Part shown: positions 36,451-45,238 of the stretch, piece after piece | Position numbering within the stretch: the first letter of the stretch is position 1 | How the letters are laid out: the number at the start of each line of letters is the position of its first letter | Origin: Thermomonas sp. | Lineage (GTDB): Bacteria > Pseudomonadota > Gammaproteobacteria > Xanthomonadales > Xanthomonadaceae | Length of the DNA: 64,000 bases | NCBI RefSeq assembly: GCF_029945965.1 | Contig: NZ_JAQSDO010000015.1 | Coordinates: 718,921 to 782,920, forward strand | Reading direction: 5' to 3' | The notes under the pieces: model-generated | The model's database searches: none | The model's input: the letters and a program-made list of their open reading frames with translations, nothing else | What the model was told of the DNA's origin: nothing | Program-made: the position numbers and the translations under genes

Positions 36451-37251
36451 TCAGTCGACCACGACCAGCGAACCATCGGAGGATACCGTAAAGCGGGCCA
36501 CGTTCGTTCGGGTGAACGGCGCCAAGTCGACCTGCTGCCCGTTGTGCTGCATATCCACGGCAGATGCGTTGCCAATGGTCAGGCGTGCCAGCTGAGCCGG
36601 GGCAAAACGGCGTTCGCTACCGGAGGGCAGCAATCCTTTCTCGATACTGCTGCCATCGGCTGCGACGGCATCCACCCAGGTTTCGGCATGCGTGCGGATG
36701 ACGATCCCGGCGGCCAGTGCCTCAATCGGAGGGACTGCCACCGGCCCCATCGACGCCAACACTGTACGGCTGGAAACGGGGGCCGGTTGCACGATCACAC
36801 CGATCTTGGCGGGCACATCCAGCGGCGCCGCATCATTCACATTGCCCGACAGGTGCTGGCGGGTAGCGACCCACGCCGGCACGGCCAGGGACAGGGTCAG
36901 CACGATGTAGACCAGCCGACGACCGATCTGCTCTGCCCACCACTGCGCGCGCGGGGTATGCGTGCGGCTAACCAGGTGGGATGGCTCGACCGGACCCACG
37001 TCCAGTGCCGCCATCATCGGTGCGGTGGTCAAACCGACCAGCCGGGAATAACTGCGAACCTGGCCGCGCACGAACACCGGGGCCCCAAGCCGCGACCAGT
37101 CCTCGGCCTCAAGCGAGCGCACCACTCGCGCCGGCATGTGCAAGCGCGCGGCGACATCGTCGATGCTGAGGCCCGAGGCTTCGCGCGCATGCTTCAAGCG
37201 CTCGCCGCAGCCAGCCATTGCGTGGTGAGTCGGGTCTGGAAAAGTGGTCAT
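36451..37251 (-). CDS. rodZ: RodZ-like cytoskeleton/HTH membrane protein
   Basis: Links MreB to the membrane for rod shape. The protein is 266 aa. The N-terminal helix-turn-helix contains LKHAREASGLSIDDVAARL, one membrane helix is at about 112-130 (VYIVLTLSLAVPAWV), and the C-terminal periplasmic DUF4115 region contains THAETWVDAVAADGS and RLTIGNASAVDM. ATG 37251 overlaps the pilF stop by 4 bases (ATGA). The upstream in-frame extension is antisense to pilF in character and is ignored. Confidence 0.92.
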   Translation of the reverse strand: MTTFPDPTHHAMAGCGERLKHAREASGLSIDDVAARLHMPARVVRSLEAEDWSRLGAPVFVRGQVRSYSRLVGLTTAPMMAALDVGPVEPSHLVSRTHTPRAQWWAEQIGRRLVYIVLTLSLAVPAWVATRQHLSGNVNDAAPLDVPAKIGVIVQPAPVSSRTVLASMGPVAVPPIEALAAGIVIRTHAETWVDAVAADGSSIEKGLLPSGSERRFAPAQLARLTIGNASAVDMQHNGQQVDLAPFTRTNVARFTVSSDGSLVVVD

Positions 37252-38087
37252 GGCGTCGGGGGAACAGTGGAGGCGCCCGGGGGGATCGCCTGCAAACGTA
37301 GAAGATAACGCTGTGCGGCCACGTTGTCGCCCTGTTTCTGCTCGATCTGCATCGCCAGTTGCAATGCGCTCGTATCCTTGGGGGCGATTGCCAGCCAACG
37401 CTGGACGAAGGCACGCGCATCGAAGTACTGGCCACCCGCAAATTGCAGGTTTGCCAAGCCGGATAGTGCCGGCGTCAGATTCGGGTCCAGCACAAGGGCC
37501 TGGCGCCAACTGGCTTCGGCTCGATCCAGTTGGCCCACTTGCCGGGCACAGATTCCAGCATTGGTCAGCGCAGTCGCAGGAGTTGGATAGGATGAGTCGG
37601 CCAGTGCCTTGTCGAACCAGGCCAACGATTCCTGGGCATGTCCAGTGCCACACAGCCAGATGCCGTAATTATTCGCATAGGCACCATTGGTCGGCGAGAG
37701 TTCCAGGGCCTTCCGATAATGATCGCCAGCTGCGGCGCTATCCCCTGACCTGCTGGCGATCGCTGCCAGCAGGGTATGCGCATCACCGGAGGCGGGGTCA
37801 GCCTTGATTGCTTGCTGCGCCTGCTGCTTGGCTTGGTCGAAACGACCCGCCTCATAGTAGGCACTGGCAGAAGCCACCAATTGTGCGGCTGTAAACGGCT
37901 CGGCTTTCTTGCCCTTGCCCTTGCCGCTCACATCATAAGTTGGAGCGATCTGCTCCCAGTTGCCACGCTCGGCAGAGGGACGCACGATGGTGAGGCGCTC
38001 GAACTTGCTGCATGCCGTGGTTGCAAGCACTGATCCCGCCAGCAGCAGGGCAGCGGCCAAACGCAATGATGACAATTTATGCGGCAT
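37248..38087 (-). CDS. pilF: Type IV pilus biogenesis lipoprotein PilF/PilW
   Basis: An outer-membrane TPR lipoprotein needed for PilQ secretin assembly. The protein is 279 aa. The signal peptide ends in ATTAC, Cys26. TPR repeats include [38 protein letters not shown] and [22 protein letters not shown] 38087 is chosen; a GTG at 38096 is also in frame. The start lies inside the last codons of rlmN (11 bases), which suggests coupled translation. Confidence 0.93.
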   Translation of the reverse strand: MPHKLSSLRLAAALLLAGSVLATTACSKFERLTIVRPSAERGNWEQIAPTYDVSGKGKGKKAEPFTAAQLVASASAYYEAGRFDQAKQQAQQAIKADPASGDAHTLLAAIASRSGDSAAAGDHYRKALELSPTNGAYANNYGIWLCGTGHAQESLAWFDKALADSSYPTPATALTNAGICARQVGQLDRAEASWRQALVLDPNLTPALSGLANLQFAGGQYFDARAFVQRWLAIAPKDTSALQLAMQIEQKQGDNVAAQRYLLRLQAIPPGASTVPPTP

Positions 38088-39339
38088 CGGATACACCAGA
38101 TGCCTGTAGATGCTTGCGATGCTCGGCCGAACGCCGCGTGCGATCCATCACCTGCCCTTTCAGCTGGCCGCAGGCGGCATCAATGTCGTCGCCACGGGTG
38201 CGCCGAACCGGCGCGATCATGCCGGCGCTGTTGAGCTGCTTCTGGAAGGCGCGAATGGCCTCGTCGGTCGGACGCGCAAAGCGCGTGCCGGGGTATGGAT
38301 TGAAGGGAATCAGGTTGACCTTGGCTGCGTCTTTCATCTGGACGCGACGGTCGAATTCCTGCATCAGCTTGACCAGGCCACGCGCCTGCTCAGGCTGGTC
38401 GTTGACGTCTTTCATCAATGTGTATTCGAAGGTCACCGAGCTACCGCGTTTGCGTTGCGCATAGCGCACGCAGGCGTCCATCAGCACGGCAATTGGATAT
38501 TTCTTGTTCAGCGGTACCAGGCTGGTGCGCAGCTCGTCGGTGGGCGCATGCAACGAAACCGCCAGCGAGACGTCGCTCTCCTCGCCCAAACGATCAATCA
38601 TCGGCACCACGCCGGCGGTGGACAGGGTCACCCGTTTGTTGGCCAGCCCGTAACCGAGGTCGTCGCGCATGATGCTCATCGCGCGCACCACGTTGTCGAA
38701 GTTCATGAGCGGCTCGCCCATGCCCATCATCACCACGTTGGTGAGCTTGCGCCGCTGGTGAGGCACGTTGCCCAAGTGGCGGGCAGCGATCCAGACCTGG
38801 CCGATGATCTCGGCGGTGGTCAGGTTGCGGTTGAAGCCCTGGGTTGCGGTGGAACAGAACTGGCAGTTCAACGCACAGCCGACCTGGGAGGACACGCACA
38901 GGGTGCCGCGCCCCTTGTCGGGAATGAACACCGCTTCGATGGCGTTCTTGGGATCCATCCCGAGCAGCCACTTGTGGGTGCCGTCTTCGGAGGCCTTGTC
39001 GAAGATCATTTGCGGCGCACGCACCACCGCACGTTCCTCAAGCTTGGCGCGAAGTGCCTTGCCGAGGTCGGTCATGTCGGCGAAATCCGTGGCGTAGCGA
39101 TGATGAATCCACTTCATCACCTGCTGCGCGCGGAATCTCTTCTCGCCGAGATCCTCTTCGAAGAAACGCTCGAGCGAGGCCCGGTCCAAGTCGAAGATAT
39201 TGGTACGCGAATCACCTGCTGGAATCCGCGAGGCGGCCTTGGCCACCTGCGCGGATGCGCCCACGGCCATGCCATCGCCAGCCTGGGGCTCGCCTAGCAG
39301 AGTGATGTCGATGGCCGGAGTGCTGGTGTCGCTCATCAC
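38077..39339 (-). CDS. rlmN: 23S rRNA (adenine-2503-C2)-methyltransferase RlmN
   Basis: A radical-SAM enzyme that methylates A2503 of 23S rRNA and A37 of some tRNAs. The protein is 420 aa. The [4Fe-4S] motif is CALNCQFC. Other family text is [29 protein letters not shown] and [10 protein letters not shown]. The N-terminus (about 45 residues) is longer than in E. coli (384 aa) and looks disordered; an internal start is possible. Confidence 0.96.
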   Translation of the reverse strand: MMSDTSTPAIDITLLGEPQAGDGMAVGASAQVAKAASRIPAGDSRTNIFDLDRASLERFFEEDLGEKRFRAQQVMKWIHHRYATDFADMTDLGKALRAKLEERAVVRAPQMIFDKASEDGTHKWLLGMDPKNAIEAVFIPDKGRGTLCVSSQVGCALNCQFCSTATQGFNRNLTTAEIIGQVWIAARHLGNVPHQRRKLTNVVMMGMGEPLMNFDNVVRAMSIMRDDLGYGLANKRVTLSTAGVVPMIDRLGEESDVSLAVSLHAPTDELRTSLVPLNKKYPIAVLMDACVRYAQRKRGSSVTFEYTLMKDVNDQPEQARGLVKLMQEFDRRVQMKDAAKVNLIPFNPYPGTRFARPTDEAIRAFQKQLNSAGMIAPVRRTRGDDIDAACGQLKGQVMDRTRRSAEHRKHLQASGVSDAA

Positions 39340-39345
39340 ATCAAC

Positions 39346-39771
39346 TCAACGCGTGTACACGTCGGTGGACGGGAAGAAGTACGCGATTTCGATCGCCGCG
39401 TTCTCCAGCGAGTCCGAGCCGTGCACCGCGTTGGCATCGATGCTGTCGGCAAAGTCGGCACGGATCGTGCCCGGCGCGGCGTCCTTCGGATTGGTGGCGC
39501 CCATCAGGTCGCGATGCTTGAGTACGGCATTATCACCTTCCAGTGCCTGGATCATCACCGGGCCGGAACTCATGAAGTTGACCAGCGCGCTGTAGAATGG
39601 GCGCTCGCGATGCACAGCATAGAAGCCTTCGGCCTCCTGCTTGGACAGGTGCTTCATCTTCGAGGCCACGACCTTGAGGCCGGCCTGCTCGAAACGGGTG
39701 TAGATCTGGCCGATGACATTCTTGGCGACGGCATCGGGCTTGATGATCGAAAGGGTGCGCTCCAGCGCCAT
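39346..39771 (-). CDS. ndk: Nucleoside-diphosphate kinase
   Basis: Balances NTP and dNTP pools. The protein is 141 aa, the normal family length. The active His117 is in NAVHGSDS and the N-terminus is [17 protein letters not shown] is placed upstream of ATG 39771. The leader contains a terminator-like hairpin at 39828-39851. Confidence 0.97.
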   Translation of the reverse strand: MALERTLSIIKPDAVAKNVIGQIYTRFEQAGLKVVASKMKHLSKQEAEGFYAVHRERPFYSALVNFMSSGPVMIQALEGDNAVLKHRDLMGATNPKDAAPGTIRADFADSIDANAVHGSDSLENAAIEIAYFFPSTDVYTR

Positions 39772-39827
39772 TGGAATACTCCGGTGTGGCGGGCGGCGAA
39801 CAGCGTCGCACGCCCAAAGATAACAGA

Positions 39828-39851
39828 AAACCCGCGTACTGGCGCGGGTTT
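39828..39851 (-). terminator. Terminator-like hairpin in the ndk leader
   Basis: On the minus strand AAACCCGCG and CGCGGGTTT enclose a 6-base loop, followed by TTCTGTTATCTTT. This is the shape of an intrinsic terminator, but it lies upstream of ndk, and the only gene beyond is divergent. It may end a small RNA, act as an attenuator, or serve as a stabiliser. Confidence 0.5.
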
Positions 39852-39930
39852 GGCCGACATGGCTACCGACGATTCTAATCCAATTCCCCCTGCGTGGCAC
39901 GTTTTTTGTCGGCTGGCACGCCCCACGCTA

Positions 39931-39959
39931 TTGACGTGATGGCGACCCCGTCCTAATAT
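39931..39959 (+). promoter_or_regulatory. Sigma70 promoter of the TetR-fadNA unit
   Basis: TTGACG (39931-39936) and TAATAT (39954-39959) with a 17-base spacer, close to consensus. The start of transcription would fall inside the operator palindrome at 39959-39974. Confidence 0.75.
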
Positions 39960-39974
39960 CAAACAAGCGTTTGA
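39959..39974. promoter_or_regulatory. PsrA-like operator TCAAAC-AAGC-GTTTGA
   Basis: A perfect 6-base inverted repeat with a 4-base centre. It fits the reported PsrA consensus of Pseudomonas, (G/C)AAAC-N2-4-GTTT(G/C). It overlaps the end of the -10 and the predicted transcription start, a position suited to autorepression by the TetR protein encoded at 39990. Confidence 0.7.
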
Positions 39975-39989
39975 TTCAGGTAACTGCCG

Positions 39990-40616
39990 ATGAGCCTGCA
40001 GCATTTCTCGACCAAGGATCGGATCCTGCACGCAGCCGAGGAACTGTTTGCCCAGCAGGGCTTCGGCGCCACCTCGTTGCGCCAGGTCACCAGCCGCGCC
40101 GACGTCAATATCGCCGCGGTCAATTACCACTTCGGCAGCAAGGACAATCTGGTCAACGAAGTGTTCCGTCGGCGCATGGACGACATGAGCCGCGACCGCC
40201 TGCAGGCACTGCAGGCTGCAACAGCCAAGCATCCTGGCGAACTGGAACCGATCCTGGCTGCCTTCGTCGAACCTGCCTTGGCGATGGCCCAGGATCGCCA
40301 TGGCGGTGGTGCCTTCATCAGGGTGATCGCCCGTGCGTACGCCGAAAACAACGACACCCTGCGCAAATTCCTGTCCGACCAGTACGGCCACGTGCTGCGC
40401 GAATTCGCCAAGGCGATTGGCGTTTGCGTTCCCGCGCTGGGCAAGGAAGAACTGTATTGGCGGCTGGACTTCCTGTCGGGCGCACTGACCTATGCGATGG
40501 CCGATTTCGGCCTGATCAAGCGACCCGCATCGGTCTCCGAAGCGACCCATCGCCAACGCGCCGCCAAGGCCTTGATCCGGTTTGCGAGTGCCGGCTTCCA
40601 AGCGGAAGCAATATGA
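39990..40616 (+). CDS. TetR-family fatty-acid regulator (PsrA-like)
   Basis: A 208 aa repressor. The N-terminal DNA-binding domain (about 5-55) has RILHAAEELFAQQGF and the recognition-helix segment INYHFGSKDNLVNEVF in the form VNYHFGSKDNL. The C-terminal ligand domain has FIRVIARAYAENNDTLRKFL. Context and operator suggest it senses long-chain acyl-CoA or fatty acids and represses itself and fadNA, as PsrA and the Xanthomonas TfmR-type regulators do. It is cotranscribed with the downstream genes (21-base gap). Confidence 0.87.
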   Translation: MSLQHFSTKDRILHAAEELFAQQGFGATSLRQVTSRADVNIAAVNYHFGSKDNLVNEVFRRRMDDMSRDRLQALQAATAKHPGELEPILAAFVEPALAMAQDRHGGGAFIRVIARAYAENNDTLRKFLSDQYGHVLREFAKAIGVCVPALGKEELYWRLDFLSGALTYAMADFGLIKRPASVSEATHRQRAAKALIRFASAGFQAEAI

Positions 40617-40637
40617 ATTTTCAAGGAGTTATGAAAC

Positions 40638-43010
40638 ATGTCTGAGAAATTACTTGTACGCCGTGCCGCCGTGCTCGGTGCCGGCGTGATGGGCGCACAG
40701 ATTGCGGCGCACCTGACCAATGCCGGTGTCGACACCGTGCTTTTCGATCTGGCTGCAAAGGAAGGCGACCCCAACGGCGTCGTGCTCAAGGCCATCGCCA
40801 ATCTCGGCAAGCTGTCGCCTGCCCCGCTGGCCAGCAAGTCGCTGGCGGCCGCGATCATGCCTGCCAACTACGAGACTGGCCTGTCATTGCTGGAAGGCTG
40901 CGACCTGATCATCGAGGCGATTGCCGAACGGATGGACTGGAAGCAGGACCTGTATCGCCGCATCGCGCCGCATGTGTCCGCGAATGCTGTGCTCGCCAGC
41001 AACACATCTGGTTTGGGAATCAATGCCTTGGCCGATGTTCTTCCGGAACAACTGCGCCACCGCTTCTGCGGCGTGCACTTCTTCAACCCGCCGCGCTATA
41101 TGCACCTGGCCGAACTGATTCCGGCCAAGACCACCGACCCTTCTGTCATCGCGGGTCTGGAAAGCTTCCTGGTCACCCAGCTCGGCAAGGGCGTGGTGAT
41201 CGCCAAGGACACTCCGAACTTCATCGGCAACCGCATCGGTGTGTTCTCGATGCTGGCAACCATGCACCACACCCGGGCGTTCAAGCTGGGCTTTGATGTC
41301 GCCGATGCACTGACCGGCCCAGCCATCGGCCGACCGAAGTCCGCCACATTCCGCACCGCCGACGTGGTTGGCCTGGACACGATGGCACATGTCATCAAGA
41401 CCATGGCCGACACCCTGCCGGACGATCCCTGGCATGCCCATTTCAAGGCGCCGAAATGGCTGCTCGCGCTGATCGATAAAGGCGCGCTGGGCCAGAAGAC
41501 CGGCGCCGGCATCTATACCAAGCGCGGCAAGGATATCTTGGTCCTGGACCTGGAAACGCAGGATTACCGCCCAACCGCAGCCGAGGTCGCCCCCGAAGTC
41601 GCCGCAATCCTGAAGGAACGCGATCCTGCGGCCAAGTTCGCCGCGCTGCGTGCCAGCGCGCATCCGCAGGCCCAGTTCCTGTGGGCGGTATTCCGTGACC
41701 TGTTCCACTACAGCGCCTTCCACCTGAAGGACATTGCCGAAACCGCGCGCGACGTTGACCTTGCGATCCGCTGGGGCTACGGCTGGAGCCTGGGTCCGTT
41801 CGAGACCTGGCAAGCCGCTGGCTGGAAACAGGTTGCCGACTGGGTGGCCGAGGACATCGTCGCCGGCAAGGCGATGAGCAATGCACCGCTGCCGGACTGG
41901 GTGTTCGATGGCCGCGAAGGTGTGCATGGCGCCGAAGGCAGTTACAACCCGGGCAAGGATGCAAAGTTGCCGCGTTCTGCCCTGCCCGTCTACAAGCGCC
42001 AGCGCTTCCAGGATCCATTGCTGGGCGAGCGTGCTGCACCTGGCGAGACCGTGTTCGAGAACGATGGTGTCCGACTCTGGCATGACGGCGACGGCATCGC
42101 CGTGCTCAGCTTCAAGACCAAGATGCACACGGTCAACGACCATGTGCTCAACGGTGTGCAGGAAGCAATCACGATGGCCGAGCGCGACTTCCGCGGGATG
42201 GTGATCTGGCAACCGAAGGAGCCGTTCTCGGCCGGTGCCGACCTGTCCGGCGCGCTGGGCCTGCTGCAGGCTGGCGACGTCACGGGCTTCGAGGCGATGG
42301 TCGCGAACTTCCAGGCCACCAGCCAGCGCATCAAGTATTCGCTGGTTCCAGTGGTCTCCGCGGTCCGCGGCCTGGCACTTGGCGGCGGCTGCGAGTTCCA
42401 GATGCATTCGGCGCATACCGTGTTCGGGCTGGAGAGTTATCTCGGTCTGGTCGAAGCCGGCGTCGGCCTGCTGCCGGCCGGTGGTGGCTTGAAGGAATTC
42501 GCGGTGCGCGCCTCCGAGGCCGCCGGCGCGAGCGGCGACGTGTTCGCCGAGCTCAAGACCGCATTTGAAGGCGCGGCGATGGGCAAAGTCAGCACCTCCG
42601 CCATGGAAGCGCGCGAACTGAAGCTGGCACGCGAATCGGACACGATTGTTTTCAATGCCTTTGAGTTGCTGCATGTCGCCAAGGCATGCGCCTCTGCCTT
42701 GGCCGAAAGCGGCTATCGCCCGCCGCTACCGGCACGCAGGGTTCGCGTGGCCGGCGATGTCGGCATCGCGACTTTCAAAATGATGCTGGTGAACATGCTG
42801 GAAGGACGCTTCATTTCGCCGCACGACTATGAAGTTTCGACCCGCATCGCGACCGTCATGTGCGGCGGCGAGATCGACCGCAACGCACTGGTAGACGAGG
42901 AGTGGCTACTGCGGCTGGAGCGCGAGCACTTCGTCGCACTGGCACAGATGCCCAAGACCCAGGAGCGCATCGCGCACATGCTCAAGACCGGCAAGCCCTT
43001 GCGTAACTGA
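40638..43010 (+). CDS. fadN: 3-hydroxyacyl-CoA dehydrogenase/enoyl-CoA hydratase (FadN-type)
   Basis: A multifunctional beta-oxidation enzyme of 790 aa. The domain order is 3-hydroxyacyl-CoA dehydrogenase first (NAD-binding VLGAGVMGAQIAAHL at 10-24, and FCGVHFFNPPRYMHLAE), then its C-terminal domains, and last an enoyl-CoA hydratase domain (SAGADLSGALG, VRGLALGGGCEFQMHS). This is the FadN order of Bacillus, not the FadB order of E. coli. AAGGAG is 10 bases before ATG 40638; a 4-codon frame (ATG 40631) sits between. It operates with the thiolase that follows. Confidence 0.93.
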   Translation: MSEKLLVRRAAVLGAGVMGAQIAAHLTNAGVDTVLFDLAAKEGDPNGVVLKAIANLGKLSPAPLASKSLAAAIMPANYETGLSLLEGCDLIIEAIAERMDWKQDLYRRIAPHVSANAVLASNTSGLGINALADVLPEQLRHRFCGVHFFNPPRYMHLAELIPAKTTDPSVIAGLESFLVTQLGKGVVIAKDTPNFIGNRIGVFSMLATMHHTRAFKLGFDVADALTGPAIGRPKSATFRTADVVGLDTMAHVIKTMADTLPDDPWHAHFKAPKWLLALIDKGALGQKTGAGIYTKRGKDILVLDLETQDYRPTAAEVAPEVAAILKERDPAAKFAALRASAHPQAQFLWAVFRDLFHYSAFHLKDIAETARDVDLAIRWGYGWSLGPFETWQAAGWKQVADWVAEDIVAGKAMSNAPLPDWVFDGREGVHGAEGSYNPGKDAKLPRSALPVYKRQRFQDPLLGERAAPGETVFENDGVRLWHDGDGIAVLSFKTKMHTVNDHVLNGVQEAITMAERDFRGMVIWQPKEPFSAGADLSGALGLLQAGDVTGFEAMVANFQATSQRIKYSLVPVVSAVRGLALGGGCEFQMHSAHTVFGLESYLGLVEAGVGLLPAGGGLKEFAVRASEAAGASGDVFAELKTAFEGAAMGKVSTSAMEARELKLARESDTIVFNAFELLHVAKACASALAESGYRPPLPARRVRVAGDVGIATFKMMLVNMLEGRFISPHDYEVSTRIATVMCGGEIDRNALVDEEWLLRLEREHFVALAQMPKTQERIAHMLKTGKPLRN

Positions 43011-43033
43011 GCGACGACACAGGACATACAGAC

Positions 43034-44239
43034 ATGACCAAACAAATCCAGGACGCCTACATCGTCGCCGCCACCCGTACTCCGGTCGGCAAGGCGCCAC
43101 GCGGCGTGTTCCACAACACCCGTCCCGACGACATGCTGGCGCATGTGCTGCGTAGCGTGATTGCGCAGGCGCCGGGCATCGACGTCAACCGCATCGACGA
43201 CGCGATCATCGGCTGCGCCATGCCAGAAGGCGAGCAAGGCATGAACGTGGCGCGCATCGGTGTGCTGCTGGCCGGCCTGCCGAATACGATCGCGGCGCAG
43301 ACCATCAACCGCTTCTGTTCGTCCGGCCTGCAGGCGGTCGCGCTGGCCGCCGACCAGATTCGCCTCGGCAATTCAGACCTGATGCTGGCCGGTGGCACCG
43401 AGTCGATGAGCATGGTGCCGATGATGGGCAACAAGGTCGCGCTGGCGCCGTCGGTGTTCAACAACGACCACATCGCGATTGCTTACGGCATGGGAATCAC
43501 CGCGGAAAAAGTCGCCGCAGAATGGAAGGTCAGTCGCGAAGACCAGGATGCGTTCGCCTTTGCCTCGCATCAGAAAGCACTTGCAGCGATTGCCGGGGGT
43601 GAATTCCGCGACGAGATCAGCCCCTACGATGTGATCTCGCACATACCGGACCTGGCGGGCAATGTCGTGCGCTTGAGGGAGAAGCTGGTCGATACCGACG
43701 AAGGGCCGCGTCCTGATACCTCGCTTGAAGGACTCGCCAAACTTCGCCCGGTGTTCCGCAATGGCCAGTTCGGCGGCAGTGTGACGGCGGGCAACAGTTC
43801 GCAGATGAGCGATGGTGCAGGCGCGGTGCTGCTGGCATCGGAACAGGCAATCAAGGATTACGGGCTGACACCGTTGGCGCGCTTCGTCAGCTTCTCCGTC
43901 GCCGGCGTGCGTCCGGAAGTGATGGGCATCGGACCGATCGAAGCGATCCCGAAGGCGCTCAGGCAAGCAGGCCTCACCCAGGACCAGTTGGACTGGATCG
44001 AGCTCAATGAAGCATTCGCCGCACAAGCGTTGGCAGTGATCCGCACCTGCGGGCTGGACCCCTCGAAGGTCAACCCACTCGGTGGTGCGATTGCGCTCGG
44101 ACATCCGCTGGGCGCGACCGGTGCGGTGCGTACCGCCACCATCCTGCATGGCATGCGCCGCCGCCAGCAGAAGTACGGCATGGTCACGATGTGCATCGGT
44201 ACTGGCATGGGCGCAGCGGGAATTTTCGAGGCGCTATAG
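43034..44239 (+). CDS. fadA: Acetyl-CoA C-acyltransferase (3-ketoacyl-CoA thiolase)
   Basis: The final step of beta-oxidation, cleaving 3-ketoacyl-CoA. The protein is 401 aa. The nucleophile Cys is in NRFCSSGLQAVALAA near residue 95. Other signatures are LNEAFAAQALAV, GGAIALGHPLGATGA and the second catalytic Cys in CIGTGMGAAGIF. It is 23 bases after fadN. Confidence 0.96.
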   Translation: MTKQIQDAYIVAATRTPVGKAPRGVFHNTRPDDMLAHVLRSVIAQAPGIDVNRIDDAIIGCAMPEGEQGMNVARIGVLLAGLPNTIAAQTINRFCSSGLQAVALAADQIRLGNSDLMLAGGTESMSMVPMMGNKVALAPSVFNNDHIAIAYGMGITAEKVAAEWKVSREDQDAFAFASHQKALAAIAGGEFRDEISPYDVISHIPDLAGNVVRLREKLVDTDEGPRPDTSLEGLAKLRPVFRNGQFGGSVTAGNSSQMSDGAGAVLLASEQAIKDYGLTPLARFVSFSVAGVRPEVMGIGPIEAIPKALRQAGLTQDQLDWIELNEAFAAQALAVIRTCGLDPSKVNPLGGAIALGHPLGATGAVRTATILHGMRRRQQKYGMVTMCIGTGMGAAGIFEAL

Positions 44240-44256
44240 CCCGCGACAAAGCCGTC

Positions 44257-44287
44257 AAAAAAAATGGGGCCATTGGCCCCGTTTTTC
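44257..44287. terminator. Bidirectional intrinsic terminator between fadA and galU
   Basis: A run of eight A, the stem GGGGCC-ATT-GGCCCC (44266-44280), then GTTTTT. It can serve fadA on the plus strand and galU on the minus strand. Confidence 0.88.
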
Positions 44288-44310
44288 TTGCGGCGCCCGA
44301 GCAAACGCGC

Positions 44311-45219
44311 TCAGGTTTCCAGCACGCCCATCTCAGCCAAAGCGTTTTGCATCAACGTGCGTGCCGCTTCGCTGAACAGCTCGTGATCCAGCGCGTAGCG
44401 CACGGTTGCCTCGATCAAACCGAGGTGGGTGCCGCAGTCAAAGCGGGTGCCGTGGAAACGGAATGCCTCGACCGGTTTGTGCAACAGCAGCGATGAGATG
44501 GCATCGGTCAACTGAATTTCGCCACCGCTGCCCTGCCCAGTGGTTTCCAGCAGGTCGAAGATCGAAGGATCCAGGATGTAGCGGCCGACCACGGCAAGAT
44601 TGCTGGGGGCATCCGCTGGTTTCGGCTTCTCGACAATGCGGGTGATGCGGCCGGCCTGGCCATCGAAGGTATTGGTGGCAACGATGCCATAACTGCCGGT
44701 CTGCTCGGGTGGCACGTCCTGCACCGCGATCACGCTGCCGCCGGTGGCCTGCGCGTGGTCGGCCATCTGCTTCAGCGCGCCATCGCCACGGCTCCAGATC
44801 AGATCGTCCGGCAACAGCACGGCAAAGGGCTCGTCGCCGATGACAGGCTTCGCGCACAGCACCGCATGGCCCAGGCCCAAGGCTTCGGACTGGGTCACGA
44901 ATATCGCACGCACGCCTGGCGGCAACACATTGCGGATCAGCTCCAGCTGCTCATGCTTGCCGGCACGTTCGAGCTTCTGTTCCAGCTCGTATGCCTTGTC
45001 GAAATAATCGGCCACCGAATGCTTGTAGCGATTGGTGACGAACACCAGGGTGTCGCAGCCTGCTTCCACAGCCTCGTCCACCGCATACTGGATCAGCGGC
45101 TTGTCGACGATCGGCAGCATCTCCTTCGGCACCGTCTTGGTTGCCGGCAGGAAGCGCGTGCCGAGGCCGGCAACCGGGAAGACGGCCTTGCGGATACGTT
45201 TCGTGGTTTGTGCAGTCAT
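44311..45219 (-). CDS. galU: UTP-glucose-1-phosphate uridylyltransferase
   Basis: Makes UDP-glucose for polysaccharide synthesis. The protein is 302 aa with the nucleotide-binding motif FPVAGLGTRFLPATKTVPKE, LPDDLIWSRGDGAL and IVEKPKPADAPSNLAVVGRY. ATG 45219 is 19 bases after the stop of the WbpM-like gene on the same strand, probably one transcription unit with the envelope polysaccharide genes. Confidence 0.96.
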   Translation of the reverse strand: MTAQTTKRIRKAVFPVAGLGTRFLPATKTVPKEMLPIVDKPLIQYAVDEAVEAGCDTLVFVTNRYKHSVADYFDKAYELEQKLERAGKHEQLELIRNVLPPGVRAIFVTQSEALGLGHAVLCAKPVIGDEPFAVLLPDDLIWSRGDGALKQMADHAQATGGSVIAVQDVPPEQTGSYGIVATNTFDGQAGRITRIVEKPKPADAPSNLAVVGRYILDPSIFDLLETTGQGSGGEIQLTDAISSLLLHKPVEAFRFHGTRFDCGTHLGLIEATVRYALDHELFSEAARTLMQNALAEMGVLET

Positions 45220-45238
45220 GCAGGCTCTATCAGGTTTT

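Noticed and set aside
40884-42674. A 596-codon open frame on the minus strand
   Set aside because: It lies wholly opposite fadN, has no recognisable domain, and its His/Gly/Gln-rich composition is what GC-rich codons give when read in antisense.
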